Source of the DNA: Paracoccus xiamenensis
Lineage (GTDB): Bacteria; Pseudomonadota; Alphaproteobacteria; Rhodobacterales; Rhodobacteraceae
Reading direction: 5' to 3'
NCBI RefSeq assembly: GCF_011308835.1
Contig: NZ_JAAOHY010000003.1
Location: 266,264 to 330,263 of the forward strand
Length of the DNA: 64,000 nt
A model generated the notes under the pieces. It was given only the letters and a program-made list of their open reading frames with translations. It made no database searches and was not told where the DNA came from. Numbering within the stretch: position 1 is the first letter of the stretch; every line of letters begins with the position of its first letter. Below are positions 1-7,803 of this stretch, in pieces. The translations under genes were made by a program, and so were the position numbers.

Positions 1-2
1 GC

Positions 3-956
3 AACTATATAGACGCCCTCGACCGCGTGGCCGAGGGCTTGGCCGATGAGAACAAGATCCACCGCGATGCCTCGGACGTGGCGCTCAGCGGGCTGCTGGC
101 GGCGCATAACATCCGCATCCGCAGGCTACCCGCCTCGGTGATGGGCGGGTCTCTGCGCCGCTATGACCCGCATCGCAAGGAATTGCTGCTGTCGGAACTG
201 CTGGACGCCTCCAGCCGGCGTTTCCAGATGGCGGTGCTGATCGCGCGGCTGAATTATGAAGATCTGATTGACGAGGTGCTGGCCGAGGCCGACTTTGAAG
301 GCGATGCCGCGCGCAGTCTGGCCCGCGTAAGCCTGGCGAACTATTTCGCCGCCGCGCTGCTGATGCCCTATCGGCCCTTCCTGGCGGCCTGCGAATCCGA
401 ACGCTATGATATCGAGCTGATCAGCCACCGCTTTGGCACCAGTTTCGAACAGACCGCCCATCGCATGACCACCCTGCAACGGCAGGAGGCACGCGGCATT
501 CCCTTTTTCTTCGTCCGCGTCGACCGGGCGGGCAACGTGTCCAAGCGCTTTAGTGCCGGGCGCTTCCCGTTTTCACGCTTTGGCGGCACCTGCCCGCTTT
601 GGAACATCCATGGTGCTTTCGAAACACCCGGCCAGATCCAGACCCAGCTGATCCGCATGCCGGAAGGGGCACGGTATTATTCGGTCGCGCGCACGGTGAC
701 GCGGGCGGGGGGCAGCTTCTCCTCTCCTGCGCCGCGCCTTGCGGTGGGGCTGGGCTGTGACGTGGCCTTCGCGCCGCGGTTGATCTATGCCGATGCCTTC
801 GACCCAGAGCGGACCGAACCGACCGATATCGGGCTGAACTGCTTCCTGTGCGAACGCCAGAATTGCGCCTCGCGCGCGCAGGCACCCATCAACCGCAATC
901 TGGCCGTGAACGAATTGGAACGCAGCGTCGCCCTGTTCAGCTTCGAGGTCGAGTAA
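3..956 (+). CDS. ScfR/RamB-type transcriptional regulator, C-terminal part (5' end outside window)
   Basis: The reading frame is open from the first bases, so the gene begins before the window; 317 residues are visible. The visible part lacks the N-terminal helix-turn-helix. It contains an ImmA/IrrE-like middle segment (ANYFAAALLMPY near residue 115) and a C-terminal region with paired cysteines (LNCFLCERQNCASR) typical of the short-chain fatty acyl regulator family (RamB, PrpR, MccR). Such proteins sense acyl-CoA and control propionate, acetate or branched-chain metabolism. No target gene is visible because the upstream side is cut off. A GTG at 27 is an internal codon rather than a likely start. 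Family assignment is from remembered similarity. Confidence 0.75.
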   Translation, partial: NYIDALDRVAEGLADENKIHRDASDVALSGLLAAHNIRIRRLPASVMGGSLRRYDPHRKELLLSELLDASSRRFQMAVLIARLNYEDLIDEVLAEADFEGDAARSLARVSLANYFAAALLMPYRPFLAACESERYDIELISHRFGTSFEQTAHRMTTLQRQEARGIPFFFVRVDRAGNVSKRFSAGRFPFSRFGGTCPLWNIHGAFETPGQIQTQLIRMPEGARYYSVARTVTRAGGSFSSPAPRLAVGLGCDVAFAPRLIYADAFDPERTEPTDIGLNCFLCERQNCASRAQAPINRNLAVNELERSVALFSFEVE

Positions 957-1122
957 CCAGCGCCGACAAGGCGTCTTTACACTGGCCGCGTGGCACACCA
1001 ATCTGGCTGGAAGATGAAGGGCTTCCGACCTTTACGGGTCGACACCAAGGGGGCGGACAGTCGAGGCAACGCCTGTTTTGTCCTGTTGAAAGCTGGCACG
1101 GCCGCAGGAAAAGGGTACTGAT

Positions 1123-2223
1123 CTGACCGACACGCTCGCCCAGGACGATCCGGAAAGGTCCACAATCTCGCAACGGCGCGACGGCGATCTGCTGGTACTG
1201 GATGGGTCGCTGCTGGTCTGGACGCTGCCGCAACTGCCCCCAAAGGGCGCCCCCCGGATCAGTGTTGCGGGGGTGGACAAGCTGGACACAGCCGGCGCCT
1301 GGTACCTGGCAGAGGCACAGCGCGCCGGCACCCGGCTGGAAGGGCTGCGGCCGAACCACGCCCAGCTGATCGAGACGGTAAGCGCCTCTATCCCCGAACC
1401 CGACCCGGAACCGCCGGCCGCGCCCCTGTGGCAGCAGATCCTGACCCGGACCGGCATTCGCACCACACAGGCACTGGGATATTTCCGCGAGCTGGCCGAA
1501 TATCTGGGCCGCTACCTTGCTGCCGGCATGCGCGCGATCCGTCACCCATCGCAATTTCGGCTGACGTCGCTTGTCTATCACTGTCAGGAATCCGGCCTGC
1601 GTGCCGTGCCCATTGTCTTCGTGATGTCCTTCCTGATCGGGGTTGTGCTGGCCTTTCAAGGCGCGGCACAATTGTCCCAGTTCGGGGCCGAGGTCTTCGT
1701 CGTCGACCTAATCGGCATTGCCGTATTGCGAGAACTGGGGATTTTGCTGACCGCCATCGTGGTTGCCGGGCGTACGGCCTCGGCGCTGACGGCCTCGATC
1801 GGGTCGATGAAGATGCGCGAGGAAATCGACGCGATGCGCACCTTCGGCATGGACCCCGACCTGGTCCTGACCCTGCCCCGTGTGCTGGCGCTGGTGATCA
1901 TGCTGCCGATTCTGGGGCTGATCGCGGATGTGGCGGGGCTGCTTGGCGGGGCGATTATGTCCTGGATCACGCTTGGCATCTCGCCCTCGATGTTTCTGAC
2001 CCGGCTGACCGATACGCATGTCTCTCACGTCATTGTCGGGCTGTCGAAGGCCCCTTTCTTCGCCCTCATCATCGGCATCATCGGCGTGAATGGCGGCATG
2101 CGAGTGGGCAAGGACGCCGAATCGCTGGGTCAGATGACCTCAAAATCGGTGGTAAACGCGATTTTCGCCGTCATCATCGCCGACGCGCTGTTCTCGGTCT
2201 TCTTCTCGGTGGTCGGGCTATGA
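1123..2223 (+). CDS. mlaE: MlaE-family lipid ABC transporter permease with N-terminal STAS domain
   Basis: Inner-membrane permease of an Mla-type system that moves phospholipids between the membranes. The N-terminal third is a STAS (MlaB-like) domain; the rest is an MlaE domain with several membrane helices and the motif GILLTAIVVAGRTASA. The only ATG, GTG or TTG in frame before the membrane domain is GTG 1273, which would cut the STAS domain in half, yet STAS-like coding continues upstream to a stop at 1087. CTG 1123, seven bases after AAGGG, gives 366 residues, the usual length of STAS-MlaE fusions. The stop overlaps the ATPase start (ATGA). Confidence 0.85.
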   Translation: MTDTLAQDDPERSTISQRRDGDLLVLDGSLLVWTLPQLPPKGAPRISVAGVDKLDTAGAWYLAEAQRAGTRLEGLRPNHAQLIETVSASIPEPDPEPPAAPLWQQILTRTGIRTTQALGYFRELAEYLGRYLAAGMRAIRHPSQFRLTSLVYHCQESGLRAVPIVFVMSFLIGVVLAFQGAAQLSQFGAEVFVVDLIGIAVLRELGILLTAIVVAGRTASALTASIGSMKMREEIDAMRTFGMDPDLVLTLPRVLALVIMLPILGLIADVAGLLGGAIMSWITLGISPSMFLTRLTDTHVSHVIVGLSKAPFFALIIGIIGVNGGMRVGKDAESLGQMTSKSVVNAIFAVIIADALFSVFFSVVGL

Positions 2224-3014
2224 GCGTCGAAAACGTCATCGAGGTTCGCGGGCTGCACAACCAGTTTGGGGATCACGTGGTCCATCACGATCTGGATCTG
2301 GACCTGCGCCGGGGCGAGATTCTGGGCGTGGTCGGCGGATCCGGCACCGGCAAATCGGTGCTGTTGCGCAGCATCGTCGGGCTTGTCACGCCGCAGGCGG
2401 GCGAGATTCGCGTCTTCGGCCAGGACATTCGCAAGCTGACCGGGCCGGCGCGTGAATCGGTGGAACGCCGCTGGGGGGTGAATTTTCAGGACGGCGCCCT
2501 GTTTTCGGCGCTGACCGTGCGCGAGAATGTCGAGGTGCCGCTGCGCGCTGTCCCCGACCTCAGCGACGATGATCGCGAAAGGCTGGCGGGGCTGAAGGTC
2601 TCGATGGCCGGGCTGCCGGTCAATGCCAATCAGAAACTCCCCTCGGACCTGTCGGGCGGGATGCGCAAGCGAGCCGGACTTGCCCGCGCGCTGGCGCTGG
2701 ATCCCGAGATCCTGTTTCTGGACGAACCCACCGCCGGGCTGGACCCGATCGGGGCGGATGCCTTTGACCGGCTGATCCTGACCCTGCGCGACGCGCTGAA
2801 TCTGTCGGTGTTTCTGGTCACCCATGACCTCGATACGTTGCATACCTGCTGCGACCGCATTGCGGCTTTGGCCGAAAAACACGTGCTGGCCACTGGAACG
2901 ATGGCCGAAATGTTGAAGATAGATCACCCCTGGGTGCATGAATATTTCCATGGTCCGCGCGCTCGTGCAGCCATGACGGCCGACGCAGGAGGCGAAGACG
3001 CAAATGGAAACTAA
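2220..3014 (+). CDS. mlaF: Mla-type lipid ABC transporter ATP-binding protein
   Basis: Cytoplasmic ATPase that powers the MlaE permease. The 264 residues carry Walker A GGSGTGKS (39-46), Q-loop FQDGALF (89-95), signature LSGGMRKR (144-151), Walker B ILFLDEP (164-170) and the switch histidine in THDLD (202). ATG 2220 overlaps the permease stop by four bases, indicating translational coupling; the same frame stays open far upstream inside mlaE, but that part is a shadow. The 3' end overlaps the MCE gene by 11 bases. The product is MlaF-like rather than a generic exporter because of its operon partners. Confidence 0.92.
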   Translation: MSVENVIEVRGLHNQFGDHVVHHDLDLDLRRGEILGVVGGSGTGKSVLLRSIVGLVTPQAGEIRVFGQDIRKLTGPARESVERRWGVNFQDGALFSALTVRENVEVPLRAVPDLSDDDRERLAGLKVSMAGLPVNANQKLPSDLSGGMRKRAGLARALALDPEILFLDEPTAGLDPIGADAFDRLILTLRDALNLSVFLVTHDLDTLHTCCDRIAALAEKHVLATGTMAEMLKIDHPWVHEYFHGPRARAAMTADAGGEDANGN

Positions 3015-4218
3015 GGCGAATTATGCCCTCATCGGCGCGTTCACCATTGTCGGGTTTCTGGGGTTGCTGGGGTTCCTGATGTGGTTCGCCAAGCTGCAGC
3101 TGAATCAGCAATTCGCCTATTATGACGCCTATTTCCCCGAGGTGGCCGGGCTTTCGGTTTCCTCGCAGGTTCTGTTCGCGGGCCTGCATGTCGGCACTGT
3201 CTCGGCGATAGAACTGGCCCCTGACCGCCCTGACGCGGTCCGCGTGACGCTTGAACTGGACGAAAACACCCCCGTGCGCGTCGATTCGCGCGCCTCGATC
3301 GACACCTCGGCGGTCACCGGCGTGTCGCAGGTCACCATCACCCCCGGCATGCCCGCGAGCCTGCTGTTGAGTTCCATCGAGACCGAAGACACCCCGGTCA
3401 TTCAATCCAGCCCCACGGCCTTGCAGACCATCGGTGAACAAGCGCCAGAGCTGCTGAGCCGCGCCAACATCGTCGCCCAGCAGCTGACCCAGCTGTTCGG
3501 CACCGAAAATCAAGAGCGGATATCTAATATCCTGATCAATCTGGAACGCTCGACCGAAAATATCGACAAGACCATGGCCGATATCTCGACCGCTGCCGAT
3601 GCGATTGCCGGCTTTGGCGACAAGCTGGACACGCTGACCAGCAGCGCCGAGGGCGCGCTGAACAGTTTTGCCGGCGCCTCGACCCAGGCCGAAACCACTC
3701 TGGCCAGTGTCGACAGCTATGTCACCGGCGACCTGACCCCGCTGACCCAGGACCTGAAGCAGACGGCCGCGACGCTGAAAACCGATCTGGCCGCGCTTGG
3801 CACCCGCGCGCAGACCAGCCTCGACAATGTCGACACCGCCCTCGCCTCCGCCACCGGCACCATGGATGCAGCCCATGAAGTGATCGAGGATCTGGGCCCG
3901 GTCTTCACCGAACTGCGGACGACGCTTGGCAGCATCAGCACCGCCCTTGCGAACCTGCCCGAGGAACTGCCGCGCATCACCGCCAATATTGGAGATGCAG
4001 CCGATTCCGCCGCTGGCGCCTTCGATTCGCTTCAGGCGATGCTGGACGGCGCCCGCAGCCCGGTCCAGACTTTCACGCGCGAGGGGCTGCCGCAATTTTC
4101 ACGCCTCGGCCACGAGCTGCGCGGGCTGGTCGCCAATATCGATCAGCTCGTCACGGCGCTGAAACGCAATCCGTCGCAGATCCTTCGGGGTCAGCCGACC
4201 CCCGAATTCCGCCGCTGA
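3004..4218 (+). CDS. mlaD: MCE (MlaD-family) periplasmic lipid-binding protein
   Basis: Substrate-binding component of the lipid transporter, anchored in the inner membrane by one N-terminal helix (about residues 8-29, rich in G, F and L) with an MCE domain following (about 35-120, FPEVAGLSVSSQVLFAGLHVG). At 404 residues it is more than twice the length of E. coli MlaD (about 180). The extra C-terminal half is low in hydrophobics, rich in A, T, D and L, and looks helical or coiled-coil, as in the longer alphaproteobacterial MCE proteins. It overlaps mlaF and is followed after nine bases by a lipoprotein gene. Confidence 0.9.
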   Translation: METKANYALIGAFTIVGFLGLLGFLMWFAKLQLNQQFAYYDAYFPEVAGLSVSSQVLFAGLHVGTVSAIELAPDRPDAVRVTLELDENTPVRVDSRASIDTSAVTGVSQVTITPGMPASLLLSSIETEDTPVIQSSPTALQTIGEQAPELLSRANIVAQQLTQLFGTENQERISNILINLERSTENIDKTMADISTAADAIAGFGDKLDTLTSSAEGALNSFAGASTQAETTLASVDSYVTGDLTPLTQDLKQTAATLKTDLAALGTRAQTSLDNVDTALASATGTMDAAHEVIEDLGPVFTELRTTLGSISTALANLPEELPRITANIGDAADSAAGAFDSLQAMLDGARSPVQTFTREGLPQFSRLGHELRGLVANIDQLVTALKRNPSQILRGQPTPEFRR

Positions 4219-4227
4219 GGTGTTGCC

Positions 4228-4857
4228 ATGACCCGTTCGATCCTTCGCCCCGCCCTTCTGCTGTCACTGACCCTGCTGCTGCCCGCCTGCGGCGCACTTC
4301 GCGCGCTGGAGGGAGAGCCGAACCGCGACGTGTTCGAATTGCGCGCTCCGCCGGTCAGCGCCGGCCAATGCGGCGGTGCCCGCGGAACGGAACTGGTGGT
4401 CGAGCTGCCCAAGGCGCGCGAGACGCTGGATTCGCCACGCATCATGATCCGGCCTTCGGTTCTGGAAACCCAGTACCTGCCCGATGCGATCTGGGGTGAG
4501 CCGGTCCCGGCCATGGTTCAGCGTCTGCTGGTCGAGACGCTGAACAATCACGATGCCTTCGGCCATGTCGGGCGCGAACCGCTGGGCCTTGCCGGCGACT
4601 TTGCCCTGCTGACCGAGATCAGCGCCTTCAACGCCGAACTTCTGGAAAAGGGCGCGCTGATCCGCATGACCGTCGAAAGCCAGTTGATCCGGGAAATGGA
4701 TGCCGTGGTCGTGGGTCGAAGCCGCTTCGAGGTCACCACCGAATCGCCCAGCACCAGAACGGCCGACCTGATCCCGGCCTTCGACGCGGCCGCCCTGCAA
4801 TTGATTACCGAGATGACCGCCTGGACCCTGGGCAGGGCGGGCGCGAACTGCCGGTGA
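4228..4857 (+). CDS. ABC-type transport auxiliary lipoprotein (PqiC/LptE-like family)
   Basis: This 209-residue protein has a lipoprotein signal peptide with lipobox LLPACG (cysteine near residue 21), so it should be lipid-anchored in the periplasm, probably at the outer membrane. It is the last gene of the Mla-like operon, where alphaproteobacteria usually keep an ABC-type transport auxiliary lipoprotein similar to PqiC. The role is probably docking of the MCE complex to the outer membrane; that is inferred from position. The motif YLPDAIWGEPVPAMVQ resembles the conserved segment of this family. Confidence 0.8.
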   Translation: MTRSILRPALLLSLTLLLPACGALRALEGEPNRDVFELRAPPVSAGQCGGARGTELVVELPKARETLDSPRIMIRPSVLETQYLPDAIWGEPVPAMVQRLLVETLNNHDAFGHVGREPLGLAGDFALLTEISAFNAELLEKGALIRMTVESQLIREMDAVVVGRSRFEVTTESPSTRTADLIPAFDAAALQLITEMTAWTLGRAGANCR

Positions 4858-4874
4858 TTACCGCACTGGCCAGG

Positions 4875-4917
4875 GCGCCGCACACCCGCCGCCCGGGCCG
4901 GGGCGAGTTTGCGGCGC
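4875..4917. terminator. GC-rich inverted repeat after the Mla operon
   Basis: GCGCCGCA at 4875-4882 is exactly complementary to TGCGGCGC at 4910-4917, with a GC-rich loop that can pair further. It lies 17 bases after the lipoprotein stop. There is no T-run, so termination is only a possibility. Confidence 0.3.
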
Positions 4918-5026
4918 ATCAATCCCTCTCAGATTGCGCGCTTCGCAGGTCGGGCCTTGAGGGTCGAAGTCATCTCTCGCGCAGCCGGCTCAGGTATTTT
5001 CAGGGCACTTTCCACGATTTTTGCGC

Positions 5027-5055
5027 TTGACCCCGCCCGCGCCCGACCTTAGGCA
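5027..5055 (+). promoter_or_regulatory. Promoter of the plus-strand tRNA-Lys gene
   Basis: TTGACC (5027-5032) and TAGGCA (5050-5055) are separated by 17 bases and end 13 bases before the mature tRNA 5' end. The same pair with the same spacing stands before the second tRNA-Lys copy, although part of the spacer differs, which supports a real sigma-70-type promoter. Confidence 0.7.
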
Positions 5056-5068
5056 GGCGCCCTGTGAT

Positions 5069-5144
5069 GGGCCCATAGCTCAGTTGGTAGAGCAACTGAC
5101 TTTTAATCAGTGGGTCACAGGTTCGAATCCTGTTGGGCTCACCA
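5069..5144 (+). tRNA. tRNA-Lys (UUU)
   Basis: A 76-nt cloverleaf with acceptor GGGCCCA/TGGGCTC (one G-U pair), discriminator A and encoded CCA. The D-arm is AGCTCAGTTGGTAGAGC, the anticodon stem ACTGA/TCAGT encloses loop CTTTTAA giving anticodon UUU, and the T-arm contains GTTCGAATC. It decodes lysine AAA/AAG. An identical copy lies on the other strand 388 bases away. Confidence 0.97.
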
Positions 5145-5496
5145 CTTTTCCCCTTTCTCTCAACTGGTTGTCGGCCGTTTTTTTCAACGGCAGAAGTTGT
5201 TGGTTATTATCGACGGCCAGATGCGAAAGCGCACCAGTATTAGCGGCAGCTTTGGCAGAAACGTGATGGAAAGATGGCGGCTGTCTGGGGCCTGCTTGAC
5301 CGCACGCGGACAGTCGAGTGCCGAGGAGAAACAGACGATCAACGGATCTGTTGATCTGCGGCACAGCGTTCCAACGGAACCTGTCCCTGAAACTCCCTGC
5401 GCCCAACATGCACTCTTTGCGTTAAAATCAGCAAAAACACGGGGGCCATGAAGCAAACTTCCGCGCGAAGCAAGTCCTGCTTCTGTGCTTCGAATC
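5145..5496. other. Spacer between the two tRNA-Lys genes, no gene seen
   Basis: This 352-base stretch has no convincing coding frame; open frames here run through the tRNA genes and are chance. A short hairpin (GCCGT/ACGGC around 5173-5194) with a T-rich loop follows the first tRNA and could aid termination. Confidence 0.6.
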
Positions 5497-5525
5497 AAAA
5501 AAGGCAGTCTTGCGACTGCCTTTTT
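5497..5525. terminator. Bidirectional rho-independent terminator
   Basis: AAAAAAGGCAGTC, a TTGC loop and GACTGCCTTTTT form a strong hairpin flanked by A- and T-runs. It lies eight bases past the 3' end of the minus-strand tRNA-Lys and also ends transcription coming from the plus-strand copy. Confidence 0.85.
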
Positions 5526-5532
5526 GAGATAA

Positions 5533-5608
5533 TGGTGAGCCCAACAGGATTCGAACCTGTGACCCACTGATTAAAAGTCAGTTGCTCTACCAACTGAGCT
5601 ATGGGCCC
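5533..5608 (-). tRNA. tRNA-Lys (UUU), second copy
   Basis: Base-for-base identical to the plus-strand tRNA-Lys at 5069-5144, including the encoded CCA, but transcribed towards it. Anticodon UUU. Its 5' side faces dapF, whose coding region starts about 94 bases away. Confidence 0.97.
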
Positions 5609-5621
5609 ATCACAGGGCGCT

Positions 5622-5650
5622 TGCCTAAGGTCGGGCACGGCTTGGGTCAA
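5622..5650 (-). promoter_or_regulatory. Promoter of the minus-strand tRNA-Lys gene
   Basis: On the minus strand TTGACC (5650-5645) and TAGGCA (5627-5622) are 17 bases apart, exactly as in the other copy, and end 13 bases before the mature tRNA. Confidence 0.7.
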
Positions 5651-5701
5651 GTCCAAAACGTGCCGCTGGCGAAAACTTTTCGGCGGCACTATATGCACCT
5701 C

Positions 5702-6517
5702 ATGGAACACGCCCGCACCCCCGGCCTGCCCTTCATGAAAATGCACGGGCTCGGCAATGATTTCGTCGTCATCGACCTGCGCCACGGAACGCAGGCGCCT
5801 GATGCTGCGACCATTGCGGCCATCGCTGACCGTCACTTTGGGGTCGGTTTCGACCAGCTTGCCACAATCGACCATGACGATCAGGCCGATGCCCGGCTGG
5901 TCTTCTTCAATGCCGATGGCAGCCGCTCGGCCGCGTGTGGCAACGCGACACGCTGCATTGCCCGCTTTCTGATGGACGGCAGCGGCAAGCAGTCGCTGGG
6001 CCTGCGGACGGACCACGCGATCCTGCGGGCCGAAGATGCCGGCAATGGCCTGACCCGCGTGAACATGGGCCCGCCGGTGCTGGATTGGCAGGCGATCCCG
6101 CTGGCGCAGGATGTCGATCTGCTGCACCTGCCGATTGCGGGCGATCCGGTCGCCACCGGCATGGGCAATCCGCATATGACCTTCTTTGTCGAGGATGCCG
6201 ATTCGGTCGATCTGGATCATTTCGGCCCGGAACATGAACACCATCCGCTTTATCCGCAGCGCACCAATGTCGAAGTCGTTCAGGTGCTGTCGCCTTCCGA
6301 AATCAAGCTACGCATCTGGGAACGCGGGACCGGGGCGACGCTGGCCTCTGGCTCCTGTTCCTGCGCGGCGGCGGTGGCTGCGGCGCGGCGCGGGCTGACG
6401 GGTCGGCAGGTCACGGTGAACGTGCCGGGCGGGCAGTTGCAGATCGACTGGCGCGACGATGGCGTCTGGATGACCGGCCCCACCGCCCACGCCTTCGACG
6501 GGGTTTGGCGGGAATGA
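5702..6517 (+). CDS. dapF: Diaminopimelate epimerase
   Basis: Converts LL- to meso-diaminopimelate for lysine and peptidoglycan synthesis; cytoplasmic and cofactor-free. The catalytic cysteines are visible as Cys79 in AACGNATRC and Cys221 in GSCSCAAA, where the usual GSGAC is GSCSC, so an extra cysteine sits two residues before the catalytic one. The start was set at ATG 5702 (271 residues); the open frame extends back into the tRNA-Lys gene, and ATG 5693 is the other option. The stop overlaps mtaB by four bases. Family length is about 270-280. Confidence 0.95.
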   Translation: MEHARTPGLPFMKMHGLGNDFVVIDLRHGTQAPDAATIAAIADRHFGVGFDQLATIDHDDQADARLVFFNADGSRSAACGNATRCIARFLMDGSGKQSLGLRTDHAILRAEDAGNGLTRVNMGPPVLDWQAIPLAQDVDLLHLPIAGDPVATGMGNPHMTFFVEDADSVDLDHFGPEHEHHPLYPQRTNVEVVQVLSPSEIKLRIWERGTGATLASGSCSCAAAVAAARRGLTGRQVTVNVPGGQLQIDWRDDGVWMTGPTAHAFDGVWRE

Positions 6518-7764
6518 GCGCGCCGGTCTTTTCCACCCATGGCTGCCGCCTGAATGCCTATGAATCCGAGGCGATGCGCGAAATGGCCGAGGCCGCCGGG
6601 CTGCAAGGCGCGGTGATCGTGAACACCTGCGCGGTGACGGCCGAGGCCGTGCGCAAGGCCCGCCAGGACATTCGCCGGCTGGCCCGCGACAACCCCGGCG
6701 CGCCGGTCATCGTCACCGGCTGCGCCGCCCAAACCGAACCGGAAACCTTCGCCGCCATGCCCGAGGTCACCCGCGTCATCGGCAATACCGAAAAGATGCA
6801 GCCCGAGACATGGGCCGGCCTGACGCCCGACCTGATCGGCCAGACCGAGCGGGTCGTGGTGGATGACATCATGTCGGTCAAGGAAACCGCCGGCCACCTG
6901 ATCGACGGCTTTGGTCGCCACCGCGCCTATGTGCAGGTCCAGAACGGCTGCGATCACCGCTGCACCTTCTGCATCATCCCTTACGGTCGCGGCAATTCGC
7001 GCTCCGTCCCGGCGGGCGTCGTCGTCGACCAGATCAAGCGGCTGCGGGATCGCGGCTTTAACGAGGTGGTGCTGACCGGCGTCGACCTGACAAGCTGGGG
7101 GGCCGATCTGCCGGGTACGCCGCGCCTCGGCGATCTGGTCATGCGGATCCTGAAGCTGGTGCCCGACCTGCCACGACTGCGGATTTCGTCAATCGATTCA
7201 ATCGAAGCGGATGAAAACCTCATGCTCGCCATTGCGAGCGAGCCGCGCCTGATGCCGCATCTGCACCTGTCGCTGCAGGCCGGCGACGACATGATCCTGA
7301 AGCGCATGAAGCGCCGCCACCTGCGCGACGACGCCATCCGCTTCTGCGAGGATGCCCGCCGCCTGCGCCCCGAAATCGTCTTCGGCGCCGATATCATCGC
7401 GGGCTTCCCGACCGAGACCGAGGCGATGTTTGAAAACTCGCTGAAGCTGGTTCAGGATTGCGGCCTGACCTTCCTGCACGTCTTCCCCTATTCCGCGCGT
7501 CAGGGCACCCCCGCCGCCCGTATGCCGGCGGTGAACGGCACCGCCATCAAGGACCGCGCCGCACGGTTGCGTGCGGCTGGCGATGCCGCCTTGCTGACGC
7601 ATCTGAACGCCCAGCAGGGCCGCAGCCATCGCGTCCTGACCGAAGGCCCGCGCCTTGGCCGGACCGAGCAATTCACCGAGGTGACTTTCGCCCGTGACAT
7701 GCCCGAAGGCAGCCTGTTGCAGGTGGACATTCTTGGCCATGACGGCACACGGCTGACGGCCTGA
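6514..7764 (+). CDS. mtaB: tRNA t6A37 methylthiotransferase MtaB
   Basis: Radical-SAM enzyme that adds a methylthio group to t6A37 in tRNA. The N-terminal domain holds the three cluster cysteines (Cys11 in THGCRLN, Cys39 in NTCAVT, Cys70 in TGCAAQ); the radical-SAM core has C146-x3-C150-x2-C153 in CDHRCTFC; a TRAM-like tail follows. Start ATG 6514 overlaps the dapF stop (ATGA), a pairing common in alphaproteobacteria. At 416 residues it is of normal length. MiaB is less likely because the N-terminus is short and the motif spacing fits MtaB. Confidence 0.93.
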   Translation: MSAPVFSTHGCRLNAYESEAMREMAEAAGLQGAVIVNTCAVTAEAVRKARQDIRRLARDNPGAPVIVTGCAAQTEPETFAAMPEVTRVIGNTEKMQPETWAGLTPDLIGQTERVVVDDIMSVKETAGHLIDGFGRHRAYVQVQNGCDHRCTFCIIPYGRGNSRSVPAGVVVDQIKRLRDRGFNEVVLTGVDLTSWGADLPGTPRLGDLVMRILKLVPDLPRLRISSIDSIEADENLMLAIASEPRLMPHLHLSLQAGDDMILKRMKRRHLRDDAIRFCEDARRLRPEIVFGADIIAGFPTETEAMFENSLKLVQDCGLTFLHVFPYSARQGTPAARMPAVNGTAIKDRAARLRAAGDAALLTHLNAQQGRSHRVLTEGPRLGRTEQFTEVTFARDMPEGSLLQVDILGHDGTRLTA

Positions 7765-7803
7765 CCGCAAGGACCACGCCGCAGGCTGCGGAACTCTGGC
7801 AGT

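Larger units (their letters stand above)
5041..5636. repeat. Long inverted repeat carrying two tRNA-Lys genes
   Basis: The arm 5041-5144 is repeated in inverted orientation at 5533-5636. The 76-bp tRNA parts are identical, and the flanking 28 bases upstream (including the -10 element) differ at about one position. Similarity falls off gradually beyond the arms but the -35 elements are still shared. The arms are separated by 388 bases without a recognisable gene. This is an inverted duplication of a complete tRNA transcription unit. Confidence 0.9.

Noticed and set aside
5582..5701. dapF starting at 5582
   Set aside because: That start lies inside the tRNA-Lys gene, and the extra 40 residues are not family-like.
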